This document shows, one piece after another, positions 50,047 through 61,480 of a stretch of DNA of 64,000 nucleotides (positions within the stretch are counted from its first letter, which is position 1; each line of letters starts with the position of its first letter). Both the position numbers and the translations under genes were made by a program. Origin of the DNA: Limnephilus marmoratus. Its lineage: Eukaryota; Arthropoda; Insecta; Trichoptera; Limnephilidae. The DNA lies in contig OU862919.1 of the NCBI GenBank assembly GCA_917880885.1, positions 18,150,795-18,214,794 of the forward strand, written 5' to 3'. Under the pieces are notes generated by a model, which was not told the origin of the DNA, ran no database searches, and saw nothing but the letters and a program-made list of their open reading frames with translations.

Positions 50047-53000
50047 GGTCTGTACACAAATCAATCAAAAAATCTGCCAAAAGAAGAATTTTTATAAATA
50101 TCATGATATGAGAACTTGGGGTCGGTCGTTTGAACACTTGGGTTCGGTCCTAACTTTGGCCCTTTGGATCCGAGCCGCCTGAAATTTTAGAATCTTATTA
50201 AGATTCATGGCCTGTACGCGAAGCAATCAAAAAATCTTCAAGAAAAAAAAATTTGTAAAAAATCGCCCTTTTAAACACTTGGCCTCGGTCGTCATAACAA
50301 TCGGGGTCGGTTATAACTACCGGCCTATAGCACCGATCCGGCTGAAATTTTCGATTCTTACGAACATTCGTGGTCTGTATACGAATCATCCAGAAAAATA
50401 TGCAAAAAGAAGAATTTTTCAAAAATATCATCATTTTAGAACTTGGGGCCGGTAGTTTGAACATTATTTGGGATCGGTCATAACTTTGGCCCTTTGGATC
50501 TAAGCCGCCTGAAATTTGGATTATTCTTAAGATTCAAGGTCTGTACGCGAAGCAATCAAAAAATCTTCAAGAAAAGAAAATTTTAAAAAAATCGTCCTTT
50601 TAACACTTGTGCTCGGTCTTCATAACAATCGGGGTCGGTAATAACTTCGAACCTATAGCATTGATCCGACTGAAATTTTCGATTCTTACTAACATTCGTG
50701 GTCTGTACACGAATCAATAAAAAAATCTGCCAAAAGAAGAATTTTTCAAAAATGTCATCATTTTAGAACTTGGTGTCGGTCGTTTGAACATTTGCGTTCG
50801 GTCATAACTTTCGCCCTTTGGATCCGAGCCACCTGAAATTTTGGATTCTTCCTAAGATTCATGGTCTGCATACGAGGCAATCAAAATATCTACAAAAAAA
50901 GAAAATTTAAATCAAATCGTCCTTTTAACACTTCGGCTCGGTCGTCATAACAATCGGGGTCGGTTATAATTTCTGGCCTATAGCACTGATCCGGCTGATA
51001 TTTTCGATTCTTACGAACATTCGTGGTCTGTACAAGAATCAATCAAAAAATGTGCCAAAAGAAGAATTTTTATAAATGTCATCATTTTAGAACTTGGGGT
51101 CGGTCGTTTGAACACTTGGGTTCGGTCATAACTTTGGCCCTTTGTATCGGAGCTGCTGAATTTTGGAGTCTTACTAAGATTCATGGTCTGTACACGAAGC
51201 AATCAAAAAATTTTCAGAAAAGAAAATTTAAAAAAAATCGTCCTTTTAACACTTGGGCTCGGTCGTCATAACAATCGGGGTCGGTAATCACTTCGGGCCT
51301 ATAGCATTGATCCGACTGAAATTTTCGATTCTTACGAACAATCGTGGTCTGTACACGAATCATCCAGAAAAATATGAAAAAAGTAGAATTTTTCAAAAAT
51401 GTCATCATTTTAGAACTTGGGGCCGGTCGTTTGAACATTAGGGATCGGTCATCACTTTAGCCCTTTGGATCCGAGCCGCCTGAAATTTTGGAATCTTACT
51501 AAGATTCATGGTCTGTACGCGAAGCAATCAAAAAATCTTCAAGATAAGAAAATTAAAAAAAAATCGTCCTTTTAACACTTTGGCTCGGTCGTCATAACAA
51601 TCGGGGTCGGTAATAACTTCGAGCCTATAGCATTGATCCGACTGAAATTGTCGATTCTTACTAACATTCGTGGTCTGTACACGAATCAAAAAAAAAATCT
51701 GCCAAAAGAAGAATTTTTAAAAAATGTCATCATTTTAGAACTTGGGGACGGTCGTTTGAACATTTGGGTTCGGTCATAACTTTCGCCCTTTGGATCCGAG
51801 CCGCCTGAAATTTTGGATTCTTCCTAAGATTCATGGTCTGCATATGAGGCAATCAAAAAATCTACAAAAAAAGAAAATTCAAATAAAATCGTCCTTTTAA
51901 CACTTGGGCTCGGTCGTCATAACAATCGGGGTCGGTTATAACTTCCGGCCTATAGCACCGATCCGGCTGAAATTTTCGATTCTTACGAACATCCGTGGTC
52001 TGTACACGAATCATCCAGAAAAATCTGCAAAAAAAAGAATTTTTCAATAATGTCATCATTTTAGAACTTGGGGACGGTCGTTTGAACATTTGGGTTCGGT
52101 CATAACGTTTGCCCTTTGGATCCGAGCCGCCTGAAGTTTTGGAATCTTACTAAGATTCATGGTCTGCATACGAAGGCAATCAAAAAATCTACAAAAAAAA
52201 AAATTCAAATAAAATCGTCCTTTTATCACTTGGGATCGGTCGTCATAACAATCGGGGTCGGTTATAACTTCCGCCATATCGCACCGATCCGGCTGAAATT
52301 TTCGATTCTTACGAACATTCGTGGTTTGTACACGATTCATTCAGAAAAATCTACAAAAAGAAGAATTTTTCAAAAATGTCATCATTTTAGAACTTGGGGA
52401 CGGTCGTTTGAACATTTGGGTTCGGTCATAACTTTTGCCCTTTGGATCCGAGCCGCCTGATGTTTTGGAATCTTACTAAGATTCATGATCTGCATACGAG
52501 GCAATCAAAAAATCTACAAAAAAAGAAAATTCAAATAAAATCGTCCTTTTAACACTTGGGCTCGGTCGTCATAACAATCGGGGTCGGTTATAATTTCCGG
52601 CCTATAGCACCGATCCGGCTGAAATTTTCGATTCTTACGAACATTCGTGGTCTGTACATGAATCAATCAAAAAATCTGCCAAAAGAAGAATTTTTATAAA
52701 TATCATCATTTTAGAACTTGGGGTCGGTCATTTGAACACCTTGGTTCGGTCATAAATTTGGCCCTTTGTATCCGAGCCGCCTGAAATTTTGGAATCTTAC
52801 TAAGATTCATGGTCTGTACGCGAAGCAATCAAAAAATCTTCAAGAAAAGAAAATTTAAAAAAAATCGTCCTTTTAACACTTGGGCTCGGTCGTCATAACA
52901 ATCGGGGTCGGTTATAACTTCCGGCCTATAGCACCGATCCGGCTGAAATTTTCGATTCTTACGAACATCCGTGGTCTGTACACGAATCATCCAGAAAAAT

Positions 53001-53358
53001 CTGCAAAAAAAAGAATTTTTCAATAATGTCATCATTTTAGAACTTGGGGACGGTCGTTTGAACATTTGGGTTCGGTCATAACTTTTGCCCTTTGGATCCG
53101 AGCCGCCTGATGTTTTGGAATCTTACTAAGATTCATGATCTGCATACGAGGCAATCAAAAAATCTACAAAAAAGAAAATTCAAATAAAATCGTCCTTTTA
53201 ACACTTGGGCTCGGTCGTCATAACAATCGGGGTCGGTTATAACTTCCGCCATATAGCACCGATCCCGCTGAAATTTTCGATTTTTACGAAATGGGTGTGG
53301 TATAATACAAAATTTTTTTTGAAAATTTAACAAATCTGCCAACGACCTATGGAATAAC

Positions 53359-53486
53359 TCTTAGAATGACAACACGTTTATGCAGTTCGCAACAGACTGG
53401 CTTTTATTAATAATAAAAGGTTTAACATTCTTGTTAGTAGATGGCGTTAGTAGTCATACATTTTAATTTTGATACGGATATTAATA
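53359..53486 (-). repeat. copia 3' LTR
   Basis: 128 bp, identical by eye to the 5' copy. In element orientation it begins TATTAATATCCG and ends GTCATTCTAAGA. It is preceded by the purine tract at 53487-53494. Confidence 0.92.
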
Positions 53487-53494
53487 CCCCCACT
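53487..53494 (-). other. copia polypurine tract
   Basis: Minus-strand AGTGGGGG lies directly against the 3' LTR, the expected plus-strand DNA primer site. Confidence 0.8.
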
Positions 53495-53519
53495 TATCAA
53501 AATAAACTAAACATACAGT

Positions 53520-53640
53520 TTATTCATTGCATACAACGCCGAGTAATCTCATGAAATTATAATGTTTTTTATAACATAAACCTTTGGCAAGTACATCAGC
53601 AGGCATTTCCTCGCTACGAATATATTTGGAATTTTCATTG
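53520..53640 (-). pseudogene. copia polyprotein C-terminal end
   Basis: Minus-strand frame with SKYIRSEEMPADVLAKGL then KHYNFMRLLGVVCNE and TAA, the usual end of copia polyproteins. It is separated from the rest by the LINE. Confidence 0.82.
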
Positions 53641-53654
53641 ATTTGCGCTAGGCT

Positions 53655-54767
53655 TTTGATAGTATCTCCCATACAAAACTAATTAATAAATTAAATGATA
53701 TCGGTATCATTGGGAAGGTTAGGTATTGGCTGCAAAGTTATCTAACTCAAAGAAATCAAAAAGTAAAATTAAATAACTCACTAAGTGTAGATGAAACTTT
53801 AGAATTTGGAATCCCCCAGGGGACTGTTATTGGACCAATTTTATTTATAATATTCGTAAACCAAATGTTTAAATTGTCACTTAATGGTAAACTTATATCT
53901 TTTGCTGACGACACTGCAATAATTATCGAAAAAAAGACGTGGAACGATATTACCAATGCGGCCAATCAAGACATGAAGGTTATAAAAAAATGGTTCGATA
54001 ACAATTTATTATCACTCAACACACAAAAAACTTATTATATTCCATTCTCTCTACAAGAAGATGTGCCAAATAATTTAATTCACATAACAATTCATTCCAA
54101 AAATTGTGCAAATGACGGTACATGTAATACGGACTGCGCTAAGCTAAATCATAAATCTAATATAAAATATCTTGGAATCTTAATAGATAAAAATGTTAAA
54201 TGGAAAGATCATATCAATCTCACTGTGGAAAGAATAAGAAAACTTATCTATGTTTTTTATAACATACGTAATATTTTAAACAGGAAAACTATAAAAATTG
54301 TCTATTATGCATTAATTCAGTCCTTATTACAGTATGGCATTATTGGGTGGGGAGGGGCCTTTAAGGCTTCCTTACAGCCCATAATTATAATGCAAAGAAT
54401 AATTATAAAAATCATCCTTAAGAAACCATACGACTTCCCTACTACAGAGATATTTCGGGAATTCAATGTAGCAACTATCACAGAATTGTATAAGAGAAAC
54501 GCCTTATGCCAAATTTATAAAGAATATTTTATTCACAAAATTCACCCCTCAGATAGCATAAGTAATAGATTCAAAACTAATGGCTTAATAGCCATCCCTA
54601 TGCTAAGAACAACCACGGCTCAGCACCACTATTTGTATTTAGGTGTAAGATGGTACAATATATTATTATCCAAAAACAAAATAAACATAACAGAAACGCT
54701 GAAATATGAATTATTCAAAAAACAAATTAAGTCTCTGAAATTGGATAGTGATATATTGTACCCTTAA
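53655..54767 (+). pseudogene. LINE reverse transcriptase C-terminal half
   Basis: A continuous frame after an in-frame TAG at 53652-53654. It includes LEFGIPQGTVIGPILFIIF, KLISFADDTAIIIEKKTW, NIKYLGILIDKNVKWKDHI and LLQYGIIGWGGAFKASL. The second half of the catalytic palm is present, but everything upstream (endonuclease and RT fingers) is missing. Confidence 0.85.
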
Positions 54768-54956
54768 TGTAAATTACCCCTACTGAAAATTGTAATATTT
54801 AATATTTTAAAAAAAATGTATTGTTATTGTCCTTCATTAACTATATTTTTTTCTTAATTGTGTACTTATCTAAAATAATGTTGAACTTTTATTTCATAAG
54901 TTCTTTGATAATTGTTTACACTCATTGGAACATCATTATTTTTATTTGCATGTAAA

Positions 54957-55005
54957 TACTCCTCCCATAAACACGAGCTCCTAGAGCTCAACTTATGGAG
55001 TAGTA
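54957..55005 (+). other. Hairpin in 3' UTR of truncated LINE
   Basis: TACTCCTCCCATAA pairs with TTATGGAGTAGTA with one bulge. The inner GAGCTC...GAGCTC also self-pairs. It is at the same relative position as the hairpin at 22141-22178. Confidence 0.5.
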
Positions 55006-55099
55006 GAATAAAATGTCAAATATTTTATAACCTACCATATTATGTAACCATTTGAAATATGTAAACAAAAAAAAATCTTGAAATAAATAAAAAAAAAAA

Positions 55100-55276
55100 T
55101 ATAATTTTAACAAATTTGCGCTTTACAACATCTCGAATATAATGATAGCGTACATCTATATGTTTTGACCTACTGTGACTTTTATTACTTAAGGCTAACT
55201 TTAATGCGCTTTGATTATCACAATATAAGTCAATTACATAAAGTGAATCAGTAATTTCATGCATTAAATTTCTTAA
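55100..55276 (-). pseudogene. copia RNase H, second part
   Basis: Contains LMHEITDSLYVIDLYCDNQS, ALKLALSNKSHSRSKHIDVR and YHYIRD, directly following the first part once the TTAA-bounded insertion is set aside. The remaining end of the protein (KYIRSEEMPADVLAKGL, stop at 53520-53522) lies beyond the LINE insertion. Confidence 0.85.
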
Positions 55277-56632
55277 CCCTAGAGTGGGCGCGTCTTTCCG
55301 TAAAACGTCAGTGGGCGCGTGGGGAGCATTTTGCCGCTCATTTTCGTGGAAAATTTTAGAAAGGAATAATGCAATTTAATTAATTTCTTTTCTTAGGATT
55401 AAAGTAAAACACTAATAAGGTATGACAAATTAACATATTTATTGAACTCTGTTGAAGGAACTTTGGTTTACAATCGACTTTACAAAATTTAACATTTAAA
55501 TTAACTTTTTTTAGTTATCCTACATTATCCTTCTATAATATTTATTAAAAATGGAAAAAAATAACAATATTAAATATTTTCCAAATCTAGAGGATATGCT
55601 TTGGCGAAACAGTCTACTCATAAGTATGTGCAATGTTCATTGCACAGTAATTTTGAGCATCTGCAACACCCTTTTTTCGTGCGCCTATTTTTCTTTGATG
55701 GACTTATTTGCCTTCCTTCCTTGAAGATGATGCTTGTTCTATAGGAACAAAGCGAGCAATTTGGTTCCTCAGAGGAATATTTAAGGTACCTACAGAAGAC
55801 CTTGCGGTCATATATGTCTTAACCAGGACCATCGCAATCTCCCGCAAGTACTGTCGGCGTAGCATCAAGTGTACAGTATTGGCTTTGTAAATTATTTGGC
55901 TGTTTATACCGGCAATATTCATCTTTGAAAAAAAAACAACCTCATTGGCCATCTGCGAGTCATTCTACCAACAGAATACTCTTCTTTCATTTAGTCCACG
56001 ACATCAACACCACCTTTGGTTTCATTATAAAATGTAATCATTTCAGACTTTGCAGCAGGTCCGTACAACTACATTTACTGGTACATTTCAACTATGTAAA
56101 TAAACAAATCTTATTTACTCTAAGCATAATGAAATGTCCAATTGCTATAAACTTGCGTTTATAATGATACGTAATAGAACATTCACTTTTTCATTCTACC
56201 AACAATACTGTAATTTAGTGGTGAACTAAGAGTTTCAAACTACTTATTAGTTTCTTTATTTAGAAGTACCTACCTTATACACAAGTAATTCTTACATTAA
56301 ACTACAAGTATCACTTGTATTTTTCATAATAAGTGAATAGTTTTCTTTTTGAGAACAAAAAAAAATGAAATCGTAAATAATATACAGCACAATTTTTACT
56401 TACGTGAGTAAGCGCGCAGTGAGCAAATTGCCGCCGGACGACACTCGATGGTAACAACCTCCTTCTCAAGGGGCTCTCCGCGCATTGACGGTGTCCAGTC
56501 TTTTGCCACGGGTTGCGAACGAAAGTGGGGGCAGCTACTAAAATGCGCAAAGTTTTAGCGCAGTAGATTTAAGAATTGTTAACGTTTTTTTGCAGAGGGC
56601 GGCAAAATGCTCATAGCGCGCCCACTCTAGGG
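55277..56632 (-). mobile_element. piggyBac-like element inserted in copia RNase H
   Basis: Inverted ends CCCTAGAGTGGGCGCG (left) and CGCGCCCACTCTAGGG (right) with TTAA on both sides (55273-55276, 56633-56636). Subterminal GAGCATTTTGCCGC is also repeated inverted. At 1356 bp it is too short for an intact piggyBac (about 2.4 kb). Confidence 0.9.
55704..55952 (-). pseudogene. piggyBac transposase C-terminal fragment
   Basis: Contains FFSKMNIAGINSQIIYKANT followed by RRQYLREIAMVLVKTYMTAR, matching the region after the catalytic core of piggyBac transposases (N-I-A-G-I-N-A-Q-I box). The rest of the transposase is not recognisable in frame. Confidence 0.75.
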
Positions 56633-57101
56633 TTAAGTAGACGGCCTCTCTGGAAGCTTCAGACAAAGCAATGTATTCCGCCTCTGTACTGGACAAAGAT
56701 ACTGTTTTCTGTTTTCTACTTTGCCAAGAAACAGCTGATCCTGATAACATAAAACAAAAACCAGTATAGGATTTCCTATCTAAAGCGTCACTCGCCCAAT
56801 CACTGTCTACAAAACCTTTTAAATCATCATTATTATTACAATATCTTATACAATAATTTTTAGTACATTGTAAATATCTCAACACTCGTTTTGCATAGTT
56901 CCAATGTACATAATCATAACAATTATTAAATTGTCTGAGATAGCTGACAGAATAAGCAATGTCTGGTCTTGTTAATACGGCCAAGTACATTAAACTTCCA
57001 ATTAATTTTTGGTAACGAACATTAGGTAAACATTTATCTGTTGACTTATCCAAATTCAATTTAGGCTCAATTGGAGTACTTTGTGTTTTACAATCAGCCA
57101 T
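56538..57101 (-). pseudogene. copia RNase H, first part
   Basis: Contains GSLMYLAVLTRPDIAYSVSY, VDSDWASDALDRKSYTGFCF and SLSSTEAEYIALSEASREAV, the standard RT/RNase H junction and RNase H core of copia elements. The true copia sequence stops at the piggyBac-like insertion (56633). The final residues of the open frame belong to the inserted element. Confidence 0.88.
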
Positions 57102-57137
57102 CTGAAATTTAGAAACTAACTGTTCAATATATTGTTG

Positions 57138-58633
57138 TTAATCTACAGTAATAACATTTTTATTTTTATCTAAATTAATTCTCATGCCTAGGTATTGTCT
57201 AACAGGCCCTAGGTCCTTCAACTTAAATTCTGAACCTAATACATTTTTTAATTTAGTAGTTTCAGCCTTACTGTTAGAAAAAATTAGAAAATCGTCTACA
57301 TACAGTGCCACTACTATTTTAATTTTAACCATCATTTTTGTAAACAAACATGGTTCATATTGACTATTTTTAAAATCTAATTTAGTTAAAACCTCTTTAA
57401 CTCTTTCATACCACGCAAGGGAAGATTGCTTTAATCCATAAATGGCCTTTTTTAACTTTAATACCTTTCTAGAATAATGAAATAATTTTACTTTGTATAA
57501 ACCACTTATTTGTAAATACAAATAAGTGGTTTATACAAAGTAAAATTATTTCATTATTCTATAATGGATTACCACAAAGTAATAGCTACATTCAAAAATA
57601 TTAATACCTTTCCCCCACTTTTGTTTACAAAACCTTCAGGTAAAGACATATATATTTTTTCTTTCAAGTTTCCATTTAGAAAAGCAATACATACATCTAA
57701 ATGAGTAATACTCATTCTCATCTTTACACTAAGGGCAAACAATAATCGTATGGTAGAATGTCGCACTACTGGTGAAAAAGTATCTGTGTAGTCGACACCA
57801 GCTTTCTGTGAAAAACCTTTTGCCACAAGCCGAGCTCGAAAACGCACTTTATTTTCACTATCAAATTTTTTATTAAGCACCCATCTGCACTTCACTATTG
57901 TCACATCTCCCGGATTATCAACAAGCTCCCATGCCTCATTCTCCTCAAATGACTGCAGTTCCTCAGCCATCGCCTGCCTCCACTGCTCCTTCTCTGGCCC
58001 CTCGAGAGCCTCTGCGAATACAATCTCTTCAGATGCTGGAACAGTACTGGAATCACACATGTTGCTAAAACCATATCTTTCTGGTTTCTTCCTCTGGCGC
58101 GTGCTGCATCCATCTGTTACTTCTTCGGATGGTTTTGTTGACTGAACTACATGTTCTGAGACATCTTGTGTTGGAAATTCAATTAGTGTTTCATTGCCAT
58201 CATCATATATTAAAGAATCTGAAAAGCAATCAAAAGGATCCTCAGTCTCTGGAATATTCTGAGACAATTCCCCCTCTGAATCACTACTCTCTTCCACCAG
58301 ATTGTCTTCTGTTGTCCCTTCATTAGGAATCCAGATGGCCGACTCTTCATTGGTTAACTGCACATCTGTCTCATCCTCCATAACTATGACATCTCTGCTA
58401 ATAATAACTGAGTTCTTAGTAGGATTATACACACGATAACCTTTTACATCCTCACCATATCCAGTTAAAATATGTTGTGTGGCTTTCTTATCCCATTTTA
58501 AACGTTTTTGTTTGGGAACATGCACCATGACTTTGCTGCCAAACAAACGCAGATGACTCAAGTCTGGTTTTGATCCATACCACAATTCATAAGGAGTTTT
58601 ATCCAATCCTGATGCAATAGACCTGTTTTTCAA
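57138..58633 (-). pseudogene. copia reverse transcriptase region, broken by a palindrome
   Basis: 58633-57569 includes the end of integrase, an acidic linker, and the RT N terminus (EKEQWRQAMAEELQSFEENE, ARLVAKGFSQKAGVDYTDTF, FLNGNLKEKIYMSLPEGF). 57521-57138 includes LKKAIYGLKQSSLAWYERV and the catalytic ALYVDDFLIFS. Between them lies a 44-bp-arm palindrome (57471-57560), so the protein is interrupted. The frame ends at a stop near 57138. Confidence 0.88.
57471..57560. repeat. Perfect 44-bp-arm palindrome in copia RT
   Basis: 57471-57514 is exactly complementary, in reverse, to 57517-57560, leaving a 2-base spacer (AA). The arm begins AGAATAATGAAATAATTTTA. It has no features of a transposon end. 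Confidence 0.92.
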
Positions 58634-58660
58634 ATATACAGCAGTATTAGCTGCTTCTGC

Positions 58661-58924
58661 TCAAAATTTTTTGTCTAACTTTGCATCATATAATAAACAT
58701 TTAGCTTTCTCAACCACTGTACGGTTAGCTCTCTCACAAAGCCCATTTTGCTCTGGTGTATAATAATTTGATTTTTGATGTATTATACCAGCCTGGTTTA
58801 GGTAACTCTTAAAATCCTTATTGCAAAATTCTAAACCATTGTCTGTTCTTAATATTTTAATTTTCTTACTAAGTTGATTTTCAACAACTGATTTAAACTC
58901 TTTTAAATCCCGAGAAAACTTCAC
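58661..58924 (-). pseudogene. copia integrase core, continuation
   Basis: Carries RTDNGLEFCNKDFKSYL and YYTPEQNGLCERANRTVVEK, the remaining catalytic Asp and Glu of the integrase DDE core. It is closed by an in-frame TGA near 58661; the coding sense continues past it into the next frame. Confidence 0.85.
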
Positions 58925-60428
58925 TCTTCTGCTTCAGAAAATATATGAACGTCATTCGGCTATAATCATCTACAAATAGCAGAAAATATCGAGCTCCATT
59001 TAAAGAATTTGTTTCCATCGGACCGCAGACATCACTGTGAATTCTATGAAGCGTTTCTGTACTCCGCTCACCCACATGAGAAAAGGGTAATCTCATCTGT
59101 TTTCCCTCACAACAGGTAATACACTGAGACTTGGTTATGTCAATAGTATTCTCATAATCCAAACCGTCAACAATACCGTTTCTCATTTTGTGCATATCTT
59201 GACTGTTAATGTGTGCTAGTCTTCTGTGCCATAATTTTCCACTAACAGGAACTGTCAACAAACAACTTCGTGATTGTAATCTCAATTTATAAACACCTTC
59301 TGATAAATCCGCAGTTGCAACCAAATCATTGTTTTTGTTTCGAATATAACAATGCTTCTCTTCAAATATGACATTATTTCCATTCTTGATAAGTTCACTT
59401 ACGGATAATATGTTGGTTGTCAAACTAGGTACACATAGCACATTTTTAACTGTTATATGATAATTCAATTCCGACACAATGTCGACATCTCCGGAACAAA
59501 CAACTTGCACTTTAGATTCATTGGCGACAGCAATTTCTGGTAAATACGGCGTCGTATTTATGTTTTTAACCCAATCTTTCTTCGCCGTCATGTGTGCGCT
59601 GGCTCCTGAGTCGATGTACCATGAATTCTTGTTATATTTTCCATTCAGGAAAACAACATTAAAAACACATTTACTTGTATTCTTCTTTAAAAACGGACAC
59701 TGATTTCGATAATGTCCATCCTCTTTACACCTGTAACATGTTATTGTTTTTGTTGGCGTGTCAGCTGTCATTGACATTTTGTTTATCTTTGACTGACGGC
59801 CACTATATCTCTGTGGCTTATTGTTGGTATTGCTAGAGGAATATTTATTTCTCGCTGCAAACGCTGTGCCACCGGTTCCAAAATCACTGGTTACCTCCAT
59901 ATCGAGTAACTTTGACTTTATGGCATCAGCTGTTATCGAAATCCCGCTGTGTTCCAGTGCCATTACCATTGGAGAATAACGGTCAGACAAACCTGACAAT
60001 AGTAATGATCCTACCCACCGGTCTGTTATTGTAAATCCCGTGCCGTTTAACCGTTGAGCCGTTTCGATCATCTGTGTGACATATGTAGCCATGGAGTCAC
60101 AATTTTCAAGTCTTATTGATATCAAATGTCGAAGCAAGGTTATTTTTCTTGATAAACCAGAGTCATCGAACATGTTCTTTAATGTATTCCATAATTCTGC
60201 CGAACTCTTGGTGTTTTTTATATGCACTTACAAAACTGGATCGATCGTTAATATTAATTTTGCCTTCGTTTTTGCGTCATTTATTGGTTTTATTTCAAAA
60301 TCTGCTGTTGGCTTGATATACTCTTCCACGCCTTCTAGCACCAATAAATTTTGTACCCCAAAGCACCACAAATCGTAGTTCTCCCTGCTTTTTAACCTGG
60401 GTATACTCGCAATATAGTTCGTAGTCAT
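58893..60428 (-). pseudogene. copia gag, protease and start of integrase
   Basis: Starts at ATG 60428. It contains the gag domain (LKSRENYDLWCFGVQNLL, ELWNTLKNMFDDSGLSRK), a CCHC knuckle (CYRCKEDGHYRNQC), protease with DSGASAHM, the pre-integrase zinc motif (WHRRLAHIN...CITCCEGK) and the first integrase aspartate (HSDVCGPM). One in-frame stop at about 60228 separates the gag N terminus. The frame is lost at about 58900-58925 in the integrase region. Confidence 0.88.
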
Positions 60429-60498
60429 GTTTCCGCGAAACAACGTACACAATTTATCTATTTTAATCACTAAAATAACTGATAAATCTAAAACAGGA

Positions 60499-60509
60499 GG
60501 CCCATAACC
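60499..60509 (-). other. copia primer-binding site
   Basis: Minus-strand GGTTATGGGCC lies immediately inside the 5' LTR. Established knowledge: Drosophila copia uses the same kind of site, complementary to an internal part of initiator methionine tRNA. Confidence 0.8.
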
Positions 60510-60637
60510 TCTTAGAATGACAACACGTTTATGCAGTTCGCAACAGACTGGCTTTTATTAATAATAAAAGGTTTAACATTCTTGTTAGTAGATGGCGTTA
60601 GTAGTCATACATTTTAATTTTGATACGGATATTAATA
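60510..60637 (-). repeat. copia 5' LTR
   Basis: 128 bp, same length and sequence by eye as the 3' LTR. Short for the family. Confidence 0.92.
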
Positions 60638-61480
60638 ATAACCTTATTATACTAAAAATTTAAAAAAATTCTCAAAATTTATTACATACGAATGCTAGAT
60701 AAAAGAACAATCTTTCGAAATCCTTTTATAATTTTATGTGGAAACGAGTCAATACGTCTAAAATCTTTTTTGAAAATGACGTATTTCCGGTTTTCTCCGG
60801 TAATGCCCTCTTAAGAGGTGGGAAAAGATGAGGGGGTTAGTTTTTCGAAATCTCATTTAAATAGTGACATTTCTCTTATTTTGAAGGAAAAACGTACAAA
60901 ATATCATCAATTTCGATAAAAAAATTGTGAAAAAAACAGGGACACTTCTTTTAATCTGTATATATAATAGATTATATAAGGCGTATATCCCGGCGTTGCC
61001 CGGGATTTATTTTTTCGAAATCAGATGTAGACAGTAATTTTCGTTTTAATTCGAACAAGTGTGCAAAATCAAAATACTTAAAATTGGAGGGAGAAAAGGG
61101 GATAGGAGCTGTTTTTCAAAATCTTGTTTAGACAGCGATCTTCCCCTTGTTTTGAAGGGCAAGTGTGCTGCACCACATAGGTACAATTAACTTTAAATAT
61201 TAAATAAGATAAACATTTTCTATCATTTTTTTTTTTGGAAAAATCTTATTTCAACCAGAAAAGATTATCACATCACGCAAAGGCTAGGTTAAAAAATGCT
61301 TGTTTAATTTGTACTTATACATTTTCACTAAAAAAGATATTAAGATTTTTTAAGTTCATAACAGTAGTGTAACTTTACAATTTTACCTATGAACGTAATC
61401 ATTAAAAGTTGTGATAAGAATTTGAATTGCACTCTACTTACGTATCTGCTTTCGAGGAGTTTGTTCAGCGCCGGGATAGG

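Larger units (their letters stand above)
35241..53289. repeat. Satellite array, dimeric period about 325 bp
   Basis: Head-to-tail repeats made of two related halves of about 160 bp. Half A has TCATAACAATCGGGGTCGG, CTATAGCACCGATCCGGCTG and AAATTTTCGATTCTTAC. Half B has ACACTTGGGTTCGGTCATAA, CTTTGGCCCTTTGGATCCGA and GAAATTTTGGATTCTTCC. Spacing between equivalent points is 324-326 bp, for example 39232 to 39557, 41507 to 41832 and 42808 to 43132. Units near the left edge (35241-37500) are irregular and more diverged; the centre is homogeneous. Most units contain a BamHI-type GGATCC. The repeated small open frames on both strands are by-products. Confidence 0.93.
53636..55100 (+). mobile_element. 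5'-truncated LINE inside copia
   Basis: Begins in the middle of the RT core (FIDLR box), includes the GIPQGTVIGPILF and FADDT boxes, and ends in a 3' UTR with a hairpin and an A-rich tail (about 55075-55100). It is closely similar in protein sequence to the LINE in ppk intron 5 but not identical, so it belongs to a related family. The exact target duplication could not be fixed because both flanks are AT-rich. Confidence 0.82.
53359..60637 (-). mobile_element. Ty1/copia LTR retrotransposon with nested insertions
   Basis: Two 128-bp LTRs (53359-53486, 60510-60637) look identical by eye. The target duplication ATAAC lies at 53354-53358 and 60638-60642. The primer-binding site is directly next to the 5' LTR, and a purine tract directly precedes the 3' LTR. 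Domain order on the minus strand is gag, protease, integrase, reverse transcriptase, RNase H, which defines the copia group. The 7279-bp length includes a LINE (about 53640-55100) and a piggyBac-like element (55277-56632). Several stops and frame breaks make it non-autonomous. Confidence 0.93.
53290..61480. repeat. Interruption of the satellite: family C repeat, copy 2, with copia inside
   Basis: Satellite sequence stops in half A at 53289 and resumes in half B at 61481. The inserted DNA begins with family C (53290-53358), is split by the copia element, and continues at 60643-60815. 60830-61480 contains three diverged copies of a block with TTAGACAG / TTTTGAAGG and the short palindrome CCCGGCGTTGCCCGGG (60989-61004), a motif seen at the ends of some insect repeats. 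Confidence 0.75.

Noticed and set aside
38531..53342. Dozens of near-identical small open frames of 60-90 codons on both strands in the array
   Set aside because: They follow the tandem unit, occur in both orientations over the same bases, and have no motifs. They are by-products of a stop-poor satellite.
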